Assembly (NCBI GenBank): GCA_963772645.1
Contig: CAVYYD010000014.1
Span: 10,452 to 74,451 of the forward strand
Length of the DNA stretch: 64,000 nt
Reading direction: 5' to 3'
From: DASSQJ01 sp963772645
GTDB lineage: Bacteria > Actinomycetota > Actinomycetes > Actinomycetales > Dermatophilaceae
Each line of letters begins with the position of its first letter. The stretch's first letter is position 1. The notes beneath the pieces are model-generated. The model was not told where the DNA came from, did no database searches, and saw only the letters and a list, made by a program, of their open reading frames with translations. Shown in pieces: positions 15,813 to 27,533 of this stretch. The translations under genes and the position numbers were made by a program.

Positions 15813-16627
15813 TGCGTGGCTCGTCCCGCGCCGCCGAGCGCGCGTCCCAGGAGGCCTTCGACCGCGCCCTCGCCCGGACGGCGGACGCCGCCTCCCTCGG
15901 CGAGGAGCTCTTCGCCGTGACCGGGGTGGTCGAGGGGACCGCGTCGCTGCGCCGGGCGCTGGCCGACCCCTCGCGCGAGGGGTCGGACAAGGCCGGGCTG
16001 GCCCGCACGCTCTTCGGCGGCCGGGTCTCCGAGGCCGCCACCGAGCTCGTCGGGGAGGTGGCGGCCCAGCGGTGGGCCGCCGAGCGGGACATGGGCGACG
16101 TGCTCGAGAGCCTCGCCGTGCAGGCGCTGCTCGCCACGGCCGAGAAGGCGGGTCGGATCGACCGCGTCGAGGACGAGCTCTTCCGCTTCGAGCGGATCGT
16201 CGCCGCCGACCCGGGCCTGCGCGACACCCTCTCCAGCCGCAACGCCGACACGGACGGCAAGGCCGGCCTGGTCCGGACCCTCCTGGAGGGCAAGGCGGCG
16301 CCGGAGACCATCCGGCTTGCCGAGCAGGCGGTCCGGGTCCCACGCGGCCGGCGGCTGGACCGGGTCATGGAGGCCTACCTCGCCCTCGCCGCCCGCCGAC
16401 GTGACGAGCTGACCGCGCTCGTCACGGTCGCCGCACCGCTCAGCGAGCAGCAGTCGGCCCGCCTGCGCTCGGTGCTCGAGGCCCACTACGGCAAGGCCAT
16501 CACGCTCCAGGTCGTCCAGGACCCCGTGGTCATGGGCGGCATCCGTGTCCAGGTCGGCGACGAGGTCGTCGACGGCACCGTGCTGCGCCGGCTCGAGGAG
16601 GCGCGGCGACACGTCACCGGGGGCTGA
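15812..16627 (+). CDS. atpH: ATP synthase F1 subunit delta
   Basis: Connects the peripheral stalk to the top of the alpha3-beta3 head. 271 residues, the longer actinobacterial form rather than the ~180-residue form of E. coli. The C-terminal signature GKAITLQVVQDPVVMGGIRV is clear, as is the final EVVDGTVLRRLEEAR. Not fused to a b-like domain as in mycobacteria. Overlaps atpF by one base. Confidence 0.95.
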   Translation: MRGSSRAAERASQEAFDRALARTADAASLGEELFAVTGVVEGTASLRRALADPSREGSDKAGLARTLFGGRVSEAATELVGEVAAQRWAAERDMGDVLESLAVQALLATAEKAGRIDRVEDELFRFERIVAADPGLRDTLSSRNADTDGKAGLVRTLLEGKAAPETIRLAEQAVRVPRGRRLDRVMEAYLALAARRRDELTALVTVAAPLSEQQSARLRSVLEAHYGKAITLQVVQDPVVMGGIRVQVGDEVVDGTVLRRLEEARRHVTGG

Positions 16628-16729
16628 CCCGGACCGCGCCCCCGCGGGGGCCCCGCCACCGAACCGCACCACCGACCTGTTGACGACTTCGGCCCCAGAG
16701 GGGGCCGGTGACCGAGGAGAAGATCAGAC

Positions 16730-18376
<1,647 letters not shown>

Positions 18377-18418
18377 CGCGCACGGCCACCGAGCAGAGAC
18401 GACGAAAGGCGGGTTGAC

Positions 18419-19318
18419 ATGGGAGCGCAGATCCGGGAGTACCGGCAGCGCATCCGGAGCGTCAGCGCGACGAAGAAGATCACGCGGGCGATGGAGCTCA
18501 TGGCTGCCTCGCGGGTCGTCAAGGCCCAGCAGGCGGTCCGTGAGTCCACTCCCTACGCCCGGGCGCTGACCCGTGCGGTCTCCGCGGTGGCGACGTTCTC
18601 GAACGAGGACCACCCGCTGACCACGGAGAAGGAGAACGTGACCCGCGCGGCGGTGGTCATCATGACCTCGGACCGCGGGTTGGCCGGTGCGTACAGCTCG
18701 TCGGTCATCAAGGAGTCCGAGCGACTCGTCGCCCGCCTCCGCGAGGAGGGCAAGGAGGTCGTCCCGTACCTGATGGGCCGCAAGGTCATCCAGTACTACC
18801 GGTTCCGCCAGCGGGAGTACGCCGAGGAGTGGAGCGGGTTCTCGGAGAAGCCGACCTTCGAGGTGGCGCGCGAGATCGGTGAGCGCATCGTCGCGGACTT
18901 CACGACCGCCACCGACATCGGCGGGGTCGACGAGGTCCACGTGGTCTTCACCCGGTTCGTCACGATGGTGACCCAGGAGCCGGAGGTCATCCGGCTGCTT
19001 CCCCTCGAGGTCGTCGAGGGTGAGGAGGCCCCGGCCCCCGAGGACATCCTGCCGCTCTACGAGTTCGAGCCCAGTGCCGGTCAGGTGCTCGACGCGCTCC
19101 TGCCGAAGTACGTCACCTCCCGGCTGTTCAACTGCATGCTCCAGGCGGCGGCCTCCGAGCTCGCGGCCCGCCAGCGCGCGATGAAGTCGGCGACCGACAA
19201 CGCCGAGGAGCTCATCAAGAAGTACACCCGGCTGGCCAACCAGGCCCGTCAGGCCGAGATCACCCAAGAGATCAGCGAAATCGTCGGCGGCGCCAGCGCC
19301 CTGGCCGAGAGCAAGTGA
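18419..19318 (+). CDS. atpG: ATP synthase F1 subunit gamma
   Basis: Central rotor shaft, 299 residues. N-terminal coiled-coil GAQIREYRQRIRSVSATKKI and C-terminal RQRAMKSATDNAEELIKKY with TRLANQARQAEITQEI are diagnostic. Residues ~165-215 include an acidic loop (EGEEAPAPED) typical of actinobacteria. The stop lies 14 nt before the preferred atpD ATG. Confidence 0.97.
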   Translation: MGAQIREYRQRIRSVSATKKITRAMELMAASRVVKAQQAVRESTPYARALTRAVSAVATFSNEDHPLTTEKENVTRAAVVIMTSDRGLAGAYSSSVIKESERLVARLREEGKEVVPYLMGRKVIQYYRFRQREYAEEWSGFSEKPTFEVAREIGERIVADFTTATDIGGVDEVHVVFTRFVTMVTQEPEVIRLLPLEVVEGEEAPAPEDILPLYEFEPSAGQVLDALLPKYVTSRLFNCMLQAAASELAARQRAMKSATDNAEELIKKYTRLANQARQAEITQEISEIVGGASALAESK

Positions 19319-19332
19319 GTGAGAGAGAGACC

Positions 19333-20789
<1,457 letters not shown>

Positions 20790-20790
<1 letters not shown>

Positions 20791-21059
20791 TGGCCCCGCT
20801 CAACGTCGAGCTCGTCGCGGCCGACCGCAAGGTCTGGGAGGGCGAGGCGAACCAGGTCAGCGCCCGGTCGATCGACGGCGAGCTCGGGGTGCTGCCGGGG
20901 CACCAGCCGACGCTCGTCGTCCTCGCCGAGGGGGAGGTGCGGATCAACGCCGGGGGCTCCTGGCAGAAGGCCACCATCGACGGCGGGTTCATGTCCGTCG
21001 ACCACGACCGGGTGACGATCGTGGCCGACCGGGTCGACGCCAGCGGCTTCACGTCCTGA
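20790..21059 (+). CDS. atpC: ATP synthase F1 subunit epsilon
   Basis: 89 residues: only the N-terminal beta-sandwich (LNVELVAADRKVWEGEANQVSAR at the start, GELGVLPGHQPTLVVL) is present. The C-terminal helical hairpin that regulates ATP hydrolysis in E. coli (~45 residues) is missing, as in several actinobacteria. ATG overlaps the atpD stop (TGATG). Last subunit gene of the operon. Confidence 0.95.
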
Positions 21060-21083
21060 CGGCGCGGGGCGGGGGCCGGCGAG

Positions 21084-21515
21084 GTGGAGGCAGTTCTCAC
21101 CGGTGAGCTGGTCCTCGCCGTCGTCGTCGTCCTCCTCGTCGGCGCGCTCACCTTCGTGTGGGCGCGCCGGCGCCTCATCTCCGGCGACGGGCGCCCGGTG
21201 ATGCTGTGCGCCCGCCGTGCGGACCCGTCGTCGCGGTGGCGGCTGGGGCTGGCCCGGCTGGGGGCGCAGCGGTTCGAGTGGTTCAGCATCGTCGGGCCGT
21301 CGCTGCGCCCGGAGGTCTCGTGGCTGCGGGGCCAGGTCGACCTCGGCATCCCCCAGCCCCTCGCCGACCCGATCCCCGGGCTCGCGGAGCCGGTGTCGGT
21401 CACCGGTGCCGCGGCCGGGGAGTCGAGCGAGTTCGCCTTCGTCCCGGCGGCCTACACCGCGGTGCGGGCGTGGCTGGAGTCGAGCCCGCCGGGCTACAAC
21501 GTCAACAACGCCTGA
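21084..21515 (+). CDS. DUF2550-family membrane-anchored protein
   Basis: 143 residues: a single N-terminal membrane helix (about 5-25, TGELVLAVVVVLLVGALTFV) followed by a cytoplasmic domain with RWRLGLARLGAQRFEWFSIVG and a proline-rich centre. This family is conserved directly after atpC in many actinobacteria and has no known function. GTG 21,084, 24 nt after the atpC stop, behind GCGAGG. Ends with NNA, convergent to the cytochrome b-like operon. Confidence 0.82.
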   Translation: MEAVLTGELVLAVVVVLLVGALTFVWARRRLISGDGRPVMLCARRADPSSRWRLGLARLGAQRFEWFSIVGPSLRPEVSWLRGQVDLGIPQPLADPIPGLAEPVSVTGAAAGESSEFAFVPAAYTAVRAWLESSPPGYNVNNA

Positions 21516-21522
21516 CGACCGC

Positions 21523-22483
21523 TCACCCCTGCCGGCGGTACCACGAGCGCCAGATGAGCCGGTGCACCGGGACCCAGCGGGGGATCGAGCGCAGCCCGGG
21601 GATGAAGGGCACGAGGGCCAGCGCGAGGGTCAGGAGCATCATGAGGCCCCAGACCAGCGCGTCGGCGTTGTCGGAGGAGGCGAACGGCTCCACCTGGTAC
21701 CAGAAGGTGTAGAGCCACATCCACGGCTGGCCGGGGTAGTTCCCGTCTCGTTCATCATGCCCCACTGGTCGCCGCCGAGGCTGCGGGCCCGGGCCTGGTC
21801 CTCGAGGTAGCGCGCCGTCGGAGAGCAGCAGCAGCGACTTCGTCGTGTCGGTGCCGAAGAACGACGGCGAGTTCAGGGTCGGCCTCCAGGCCGCCGCTGC
21901 GCGCCAGGGTGAGGAAGGAGTCGGCGAGGACCGGGCACCGGCCCGTAGTCGGCCGAGGCTGGGCACCTGCGCCGGGTCGCCGTCCGGGGCCTTGCCCAGG
22001 GCGTCGGCGTAGCGCGCTCGCCCAGGCCGTCTGCTGGGTCGCGCTCGCCGCGTCCCAGGTCGAGAGCGCGCCGGTGAGCGCGGGCTGCCCGCTGCACCTG
22101 GCGCAGCGGGGTGAGGACGAGGTCGTTCGCCGAGTCCACCGGGAGGCGGACCCCGCCCCACTTCTGCAGCGGCAGCGGGCCGAGGGTCTGGCCGTCGCCG
22201 TTGGCGTTGTACGGCGGTCCGTAGGTGGCGCTCGGCGAGGTCCCGGCGAGCTCGCTGGTGGCGGTCGCGACGACGTCGTTCGGGGCGGCCCCGCCCAGTC
22301 ACGCAGTGAGATCGCCCTCTCGTCGGGGGATGAGAAGGCGACCGCGAGGGCCACGGTCGAGGACCGTCAGGACGACCAGCGCGACGACGAACTCCTTGAC
22401 CAGGTCGTAGCGTCGGTCGGGAAGCCGTGGCTGTCCGGGGTGGTGCTGCTCCGGGAGGGTCGCTTCAGCGTCGCGGTGCTCAC
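21523..22483 (-). pseudogene. cytochrome b6-like C-terminal subunit, about ten indels
   Basis: By joining frames the protein reads VSTATLKRPSRSSTTPDSHG, a membrane helix (VKEFVVALVVLTVL), an extracytoplasmic domain of ~170 residues with SATYGPPYNANGDGQTLGP and SFFGTDTTKSLLLLSDGA, then YPGQPWMWLYTFWYQVEPF, a last membrane helix and WVPVHRLIWRSWYRRQG. The frame changes near 21,745, 21,800, 21,878, 21,935, 21,953, 22,013, 22,090, 22,296, 22,355 and 22,415. Because every piece stays coherent, errors in the data are likelier than decay. Start GTG 22,483 overlaps the stop of the cytochrome b N-terminal subunit (GTGA). It is probably the partner subunit of a quinol-oxidising complex; this is inferred from the neighbour, not from a motif. 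Confidence 0.65.
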
Positions 22484-23146
22484 GGCCGGGGCTCCTCGGC
22501 GTCGATCGGGGGCACGACGCCGTGGCGGCGCACGAGGACGATGTGGATGACGACGAGGACCCCGACGAGCGCGGCAGCAGCACGATGTGCCAGAGAGCAT
22601 CTGGCCCGGGTTGAGCACGTTGAACCAGGCGCCGATGCCGACCGCGTTGAGGCCGTCCTTGGCCTGGGTGCTGATCCACTGGGCGTCGAAGTTCGTCTGC
22701 GAGAGGTAGCCGGTGAAGGCGGTGCCGATCGAGCCCACGAAGGCGACGACCCCGGTGACCCAGGTCATCGCCCGGCCACCACGCCAGGCCGCCATCCAGA
22801 ACTTGCCCCAGAGGTGGATGACCATGACGGCCATGAAGATCTCGACGCTCCACAGGTGCAGCGAGTTGACGAACAGCCCGAGCCCGGAGGTGTGCCACCA
22901 CGCCATCCCGCCGACGGCGAGGATCCCCCCGGAGACGAGGACGACGACGAGGGCGGCGAGGGTCGCCACCCCGAAGACGTAGACCCACGAGGCGACGTAG
23001 GCCGGCTGCCGGTCGGGAAGGGCCTGTCCCGGCGGCACGGTGCCGGCGATGCGGTCCCGCAGGCGCTCGGTCCAGGTGGTCCGGGCGCCGGGGCCGGGGG
23101 TGGGTGCCGGGCCGTTGACCGCTCGGTGGGCGGTCGGAGCCGTCAC
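22480..23146 (-). pseudogene. cytochrome b N-terminal (b6-like) subunit, two indels near the end
   Basis: Di-haem membrane subunit of a quinol:acceptor oxidoreductase, about 220 residues when repaired. Four membrane helices are visible. The first haem-ligand pair is in NSLHLWSVEIFMAVMVIHLW (13 residues between His). The second, after removing two extra bases near 22,600 and restoring one near 22,582, is WHIVLLPALVGVLVVIH (14 between). The 13/14 spacing is that of cytochrome b6 rather than bc1. It lacks the C-terminal half of a full cytochrome b, which fits a split complex. GTG 23,146 overlaps the stop of the small upstream gene. Confidence 0.75.
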
Positions 23147-23340
23147 GGCCGGTCACCGCCCTCGCGGGCCGGAAGGCTCGGGACCTGCTCGTCGTCCGAC
23201 CCGGGGAAGGGGAGGACGACCGCCAGGACGAACACGAGGATCATCACGAGGATGATCACCGTGTTGCTGACGGAGATGTGGATGACGCCCCAGTCGATAT
23301 AGCTACCTGCTGGGCTGGGCGCGGTACCGGCCGGGTGCAT
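23143..23340 (-). CDS. 65-residue single-pass membrane protein of the cytochrome b operon
   Basis: Small protein with one membrane helix (VSNTVIILVMILVFVLAVVL, about residues 24-43) and a short acidic tail, PFPGSDDEQVPSL. First gene of the three-gene cytochrome b-like operon, coupled to the next gene by a GTGA overlap. ATG 23,340 is preceded by GGAAGGGG. No family recognised; it may be an accessory subunit. Confidence 0.65.
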   Translation of the reverse strand: MHPAGTAPSPAGSYIDWGVIHISVSNTVIILVMILVFVLAVVLPFPGSDDEQVPSLPAREGGDRP

Positions 23341-23479
23341 GACGGCCCCTTCCGCTCGGACAGCGCGGCGACGGACGTCGTCGTGACGCGCCGCACGCTA
23401 GGTCTGCCCGCTGCACGCTTCCCCTGAGCCACCTGTGCGGGGGCTGTGAGCCCGGGGCTTCGGCCGCAGACCGGGCGGG

Positions 23480-24112
23480 TCAGCCCTTCCCGCGAGGCGC
23501 AGGGCCCTCCTCGCGGCCACCGCCGGGCTGCCACAGCACGTCGCCGCCGGCGTCGGCGTTGGCCGCCCGGGCGAGGACGAAGAGCAGGTCGGAGAGCCGG
23601 TTGAGGTACCGCGCGGTCAGCGGGTTGACCCCGCCCTCGCCGCGGTGGGCGCCGGGCTCGGTGCCGTGGGCCTCGATCGCCCGCCACGTCGAGCGCTCTG
23701 CTCGCCGCACCACCGTGAGCGCGTGGTGCAGGTGGGCGGCCCCCGGGGTGCCCCCGGGCAGGATGAAGGAGCGCAGCTTCTCGAGCCGGGCGAGGTAGCG
23801 GTCGCAGTCCGCCTCCAGCTCGGCGACCCACTCCTCCTTGACCCGCAACGGTGGGTGCTCGTAGGACTCCTGGAGCGGGGTGGACAGGTCGGCCCCGACG
23901 TCGAAGAGGTCGTTCTGCACCCGCAGGAGCACGGCCCGGACGTCCTCGGCCAGCCCACCGCTGGCGAGGGCGACGCCGAGGACGGCGTTGGCCTCGTTGG
24001 CGTCGGCATAGGCCGCCAGCCGCGGGTCGGTCTTGCGGGTGCGGCTCAGGTCGCCGAGCGAGGTGGAGCCGTCGTCGCCGGTGCGGGTGTAGATACGGGT
24101 GAGGTTGACCAC
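23480..24112 (-). CDS. PduO-type cob(I)alamin adenosyltransferase
   Basis: Transfers the 5'-deoxyadenosyl group from ATP to cob(I)alamin, making the coenzyme needed by the mutase encoded nearby at 24,743. 210 residues: N-terminal RIYTRTGDDGSTSLGDLSR (ATP-binding), NEANAVLGVA, FILPGGTPGAAHLHHA, and the conserved RYLNRLSDLLFVLARAAN near the C-terminus. I choose GTG 24,112 (VVNLTRIYTRTGDDG), which is the family start; an upstream extension is Pro/Arg-rich. Its position 630 nt from the B12-dependent mutase suggests a shared role. Confidence 0.92.
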   Translation of the reverse strand: MVNLTRIYTRTGDDGSTSLGDLSRTRKTDPRLAAYADANEANAVLGVALASGGLAEDVRAVLLRVQNDLFDVGADLSTPLQESYEHPPLRVKEEWVAELEADCDRYLARLEKLRSFILPGGTPGAAHLHHALTVVRRAERSTWRAIEAHGTEPGAHRGEGGVNPLTARYLNRLSDLLFVLARAANADAGGDVLWQPGGGREEGPAPRGKG

Positions 24113-24302
24113 CGGCTCATGATCGCACCTGCGCGGTGACGGGTCCGCCGGTCGCCACGGCGGCGGCGGCGTGCGCCGGCACGACGGCATGGCAGGAAGG
24201 TGACATTGGCGCACACTTGCCAATCATTTGACCCGGTGCTGACCCACCGCTGACCGACCAGCGGCTTGAATGGGAGCACCACGGACCGTAGAGGGGGAGC
24301 AC

Positions 24303-24662
24303 GTGGCAGACCAGGGGGCCTGGACGGTCAGCGTCGAGGAGCACCACGACGAGCAGGGGTGTCACCTGGCCGTCCGTGGACGGCTCGACCGCCGGAGCGC
24401 ACCTGACGTCCGGCTCAGCCTCCGCCGCACCATCGGAGCGGGCAGCACGCCCCTGCTCGTCGACCTCGGTGAGGCCGTCATCGGGGACGCCACCGGGATC
24501 GGCGTCCTCGTCGAGGCGCTGCGCTGCGCCCTGCGTGCCCGGCGGCCGATGCGGGTCGTTGCCGCCGACGACCGCACCCGTCGCCTCATGCGTCGGGCCC
24601 GGCTGGGCGCCCTGCTGACCCCCGCTGAGGGCGAGGTCGCCCTCAGCGGCACCGGGGGCTGA
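24303..24662 (+). CDS. STAS-domain protein (anti-sigma factor antagonist-like)
   Basis: 119 residues forming one STAS domain: LAVRGRLDRRSAPDVRLSLRR, then TPLLVDLGEAVIGDATGIGVLVEALRCA. The position of the phosphorylatable residue of SpoIIAA-type antagonists reads GDATGIG, so a threonine replaces the usual serine. GTG 24,303 follows AGGGGGAGCAC; an in-frame ATG at 24,270 lacks a ribosome site. Partner anti-sigma factor not seen in the window. Likely part of a stress or morphological sigma-factor network. Confidence 0.75.
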   Translation: MADQGAWTVSVEEHHDEQGCHLAVRGRLDRRSAPDVRLSLRRTIGAGSTPLLVDLGEAVIGDATGIGVLVEALRCALRARRPMRVVAADDRTRRLMRRARLGALLTPAEGEVALSGTGG

Positions 24663-24729
24663 CCGGCGGCACCGGGGGGTGTGGGCACTCTCACCGTGTG
24701 CGTGCCTACCCGCCCTCATGGCCCCCGGC

Positions 24730-24735
24730 TAGCGT
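24730..24735 (+). promoter_or_regulatory. leaderless -10 element of the MeaA/ethylmalonyl-CoA mutase gene
   Basis: TAGCGT lies 7 nt before ATG 24,743 and no Shine-Dalgarno separates them. Confidence 0.5.
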
Positions 24736-24742
24736 TCCACGC

Positions 24743-26812
24743 ATGTCCGAGCGCACCGACACCCCGCGGCCCGAGCGTGACCGCCCCTGGGTCATGCGGA
24801 CCTACGCCGGCCACTCCAGCGCGGGGGCGAGCAACGCGCTCTACCGTCGCAACCTCGAGAAGGGCCAGACCGGGCTCTCGGTCGCCTTCGACCTGCCGAC
24901 CCAGACCGGGTACGACCCCGACCACCCGCTCGCTCGCGGGGAGGTCGGCAAGGTCGGGGTCCCGGTCTCCCACGTGGGCGACATGCGCGCGCTCTTCGCC
25001 GACATCCCGCTCGACCGGATGAACACCTCGATGACGATCAACGCGACGGCGATGTGGCTGCTCGCGCTCTACCAGGTCGTCGCCGAGGAGCAGGCGGCGT
25101 CCGTCGGGGGCGACCCGGCGGAGGCGGTGCGCGCGCTCGCGGGCACGACCCAGAACGACATCATCAAGGAGTACCTCTCCCGGGGCACCTACGTCTTCGC
25201 CCCGGGGCCGTCCCTGCGCCTGACCACCGATCTCATCGCGTACACGGTCGCCGAGATCCCGACGTGGAACCCGATCAACATCTGCAGCTACCACCTCCAG
25301 GAGGCCGGGGCCACCCCGGTGCAGGAGCTCGCGTACGCGATGTCGACGGCCATCGCGGTGCTCGACGCGGTGCGCGACTCGGGCCAGGTCCCGCCCGAGC
25401 GCTTCGGGGAGGTCGTCGCCCGGATCTCCTTCTTCGTCAACGCCGGGGTTCGGTTCGTCGAGGAGATGTGCAAGATGCGGGCGTTCGTCCGGCTCTGGGA
25501 CGAGGTCACCCGCGAGCGCTACGGCATCGAGGACCCCGCGCAGCGCCGCTTCCGCTACGGGGTCCAGGTCAACTCGCTCGGGCTGACCGAGGCCCAGCCG
25601 GAGAACAACGTCCAGCGGATCGTCCTCGAGATGCTCGCCGTGACCCTCTCCAAGGACGCCCGGGCCCGGGCCGTGCAGCTGCCGGCGTGGAACGAGGCGC
25701 TCGGCCTGCCGCGGCCGTGGGACCAGCAGTGGTCGCTGCGCATCCAGCAGGTGCTCGCGTTCGAGTCCGACCTGCTCGAGCACGAGGACCTCTTCGAGGG
25801 CTCGCGCGTCGTCGAGGCGAAGGTCGAGGAGCTCATCGCCGGGGCCCGCGAGGAGATGCAGCGGGTCCGCGAGCTCGGCGGGGCCGTGGCTGCCGTCGAG
25901 ACCGGCTACATGAAGTCCGAGCTCGTCGCCTCGCACGCCCGGCGGCGGGCCAGGATCGAGGCGGGGGAGGACGTCGTCGTCGGGGTCAACCGTTTCGGGT
26001 CCACCGAGCCGAACCCGCTGACGGCCGACCTCACGACCGCCATCCAGACGGTGGACCACGGCGTCGAGGCCGCCGCGGTCGAGGCCGTCCGCCGGTGGCG
26101 CGCGGACCGCGACGGCGACCCGCTCCGGGGGCCGGGCGCCGCAGCGGCCCTGGCCCGGCTGCGCGCCGAGGCCGCCACCTCCACCAACCTCATGGCCGCG
26201 ACCCTCGACTGCGCACGGGCGGGCGTGACGACGGGGGAGTGGGCCGGTGCACTGCGTGAGGTCTTCGGCGAGTTCCGAGCCCCCACCGGGGTCGGCGGCT
26301 CGGTCGGCTCCGGGGCGGCCTCCCCCGAGCTCGCGCGGGTCCGCGAGGCGGTCGCCCGGACCGGCGAGGAGCTCGGCGGCCGGCTGCGGGTCCTCGTCGG
26401 CAAGCCCGGCCTCGACGGCCACTCCAACGGGGCCGAGCAGGTCGCCGTCCGGGCACGGGACGCCGGCTTCGAGGTGGTCTACCAGGGGATCCGGCTGACC
26501 CCCGAGCAGATCGTCGCCGCCGCGGTGGCCGAGGACGTCCACCTCGTGGGGCTCTCGATCCTCTCCGGCTCGCACATGGAGCTCGTGCCCGAGGTCCTGG
26601 ACCGGATGCGCGCTGCCGGCGCGGGGGACGTGCCCGTGGTCGTCGGTGGCATCATCCCGGAGGCGGACGCGGCCCGGCTCGAGGAGCTCGGCGTCGCCGC
26701 GGTCTTCACGCCCAAGGACTTCGGGCTCACCGGGATCATGGCCCGGTTCGTCGAGGTGATCCGCGGGGCCCACGGACTGCCGACCGAGGCGACGGTACCC
26801 TCGCCGTCGTGA
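24743..26812 (+). CDS. meaA: MeaA-type B12-dependent mutase (ethylmalonyl-CoA mutase)
   Basis: Adenosylcobalamin-dependent carbon-skeleton mutase, expected to convert (2R)-ethylmalonyl-CoA to methylsuccinyl-CoA in the ethylmalonyl-CoA pathway. 689 residues. The N-terminal TIM barrel begins RTYAGHSSAGASNALYRRNL and LSVAFDLPTQTGYD, with MNTSMTINATAMWLLALY, the pattern of MeaA proteins rather than MutB. The C-terminal ~140 residues are the B12-binding domain with KPGLDGHSNGAEQ (DxHxxG base-off motif) and LSILSGSH and VGGIIP. Single-chain with fused B12 domain, as in MeaA/Ecm. Crotonyl-CoA carboxylase/reductase is encoded at 37,962, which supports the assignment. Next gene overlaps (GTGA). Confidence 0.9.
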   Translation: MSERTDTPRPERDRPWVMRTYAGHSSAGASNALYRRNLEKGQTGLSVAFDLPTQTGYDPDHPLARGEVGKVGVPVSHVGDMRALFADIPLDRMNTSMTINATAMWLLALYQVVAEEQAASVGGDPAEAVRALAGTTQNDIIKEYLSRGTYVFAPGPSLRLTTDLIAYTVAEIPTWNPINICSYHLQEAGATPVQELAYAMSTAIAVLDAVRDSGQVPPERFGEVVARISFFVNAGVRFVEEMCKMRAFVRLWDEVTRERYGIEDPAQRRFRYGVQVNSLGLTEAQPENNVQRIVLEMLAVTLSKDARARAVQLPAWNEALGLPRPWDQQWSLRIQQVLAFESDLLEHEDLFEGSRVVEAKVEELIAGAREEMQRVRELGGAVAAVETGYMKSELVASHARRRARIEAGEDVVVGVNRFGSTEPNPLTADLTTAIQTVDHGVEAAAVEAVRRWRADRDGDPLRGPGAAAALARLRAEAATSTNLMAATLDCARAGVTTGEWAGALREVFGEFRAPTGVGGSVGSGAASPELARVREAVARTGEELGGRLRVLVGKPGLDGHSNGAEQVAVRARDAGFEVVYQGIRLTPEQIVAAAVAEDVHLVGLSILSGSHMELVPEVLDRMRAAGAGDVPVVVGGIIPEADAARLEELGVAAVFTPKDFGLTGIMARFVEVIRGAHGLPTEATVPSPS

Positions 26813-27201
26813 GCGAGACCCCGTCGCCGCCGGACGACGGCGGACCCGACGCCCCCGACGCCGCGTCCCGGCCCGCCCCCCGGCCGGTGCTGGAGAACGA
26901 CGCCCGACGGGCGGACCTCTGGGCCCGCGGCCGGACCTGGGCGACGGCGACGTGGTCGATCCCCGTCTTCGTCGTCCTCCTGCCGGCCGTCGTCGTACCC
27001 CTCGTCGGCGGCGGCAGCAGCGTCGCGTCGGTCCTCGCGCGGGTGGCCGTCGTCCTGCTGCTCCTGGTGTCCTCGGCGGCCCTGCTGCGACGCCGGGGCG
27101 ACGGGGTGGTCCGGGGGCTGGCCCTCGGCCTCCTGGTGACCACCGGGGTCCTCGCGGTGGCCGTCCCGCTCGGGATGCTGGTCCGGGCGGTCACCTCGTG
27201 A
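26809..27201 (+). CDS. hypothetical membrane protein downstream of meaA
   Basis: 130 residues: a Pro/Ala-rich cytoplasmic N-terminus (1-45) and three hydrophobic segments (about 48-66, 70-90 and 102-124). No recognised family. GTG overlaps the mutase stop, and its own stop overlaps the next GTG, so meaA and the two small membrane proteins form one transcript. Confidence 0.65.
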   Translation: MSETPSPPDDGGPDAPDAASRPAPRPVLENDARRADLWARGRTWATATWSIPVFVVLLPAVVVPLVGGGSSVASVLARVAVVLLLLVSSAALLRRRGDGVVRGLALGLLVTTGVLAVAVPLGMLVRAVTS

Positions 27202-27452
27202 GCGCCCCGTCGGCGCAGGGCCAGCTGCACGGGCCGACGACGCTGGTCAGCGCGGCCGTGGGCTCGGTCGTGGTCATCGTCCTCGTCCTCGGTCCGCAGT
27301 GGCTGCTCGTCGCCGCGCTGCTGCCGTGGGTCGTCGGACCGGCCCTCATGCTCGTGCGACGGACCCGGGCGGTCGGCATCGGGGTGCTCGTGGCCGGGTT
27401 CGTCCTGCCGGCGGTGTTCCTCGGCCTCAACGCGTGGCTCGCGTTCGCCTGA
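27198..27452 (+). CDS. small hypothetical membrane protein
   Basis: 84 residues with three hydrophobic segments (LVSAAVGSVVVIVLVLG, LLVAALLPWVVGPALML, GIGVLVAGFVLPAVFLGL). Coupled to the previous gene by GTGA. Function unknown. It ends 37 nt before a strong bidirectional hairpin. Confidence 0.65.
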   Translation: MSAPSAQGQLHGPTTLVSAAVGSVVVIVLVLGPQWLLVAALLPWVVGPALMLVRRTRAVGIGVLVAGFVLPAVFLGLNAWLAFA

Positions 27453-27488
27453 GCGCCCGCACCGCGCGTCCGGCGAGCCCGGACGTCG

Positions 27489-27518
27489 GCGACGCCCCGG
27501 CCGGGGCCGGGGCGTCGC
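27489..27518. terminator. perfect 14-bp hairpin between convergent genes
   Basis: The arm GCGACGCCCCGGCC (27,489-27,502) is exactly complementary to 27,505-27,518 with two bases between (in practice 13 bp and a 4-nt loop). It lies in the 81-nt gap between the meaA transcript and the PfpI gene on the other strand and has no T-run, so it would act as an actinobacterial-type stem terminator in both directions. Confidence 0.7.
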
Positions 27519-27533
27519 GGACAGGCGCCGGGG

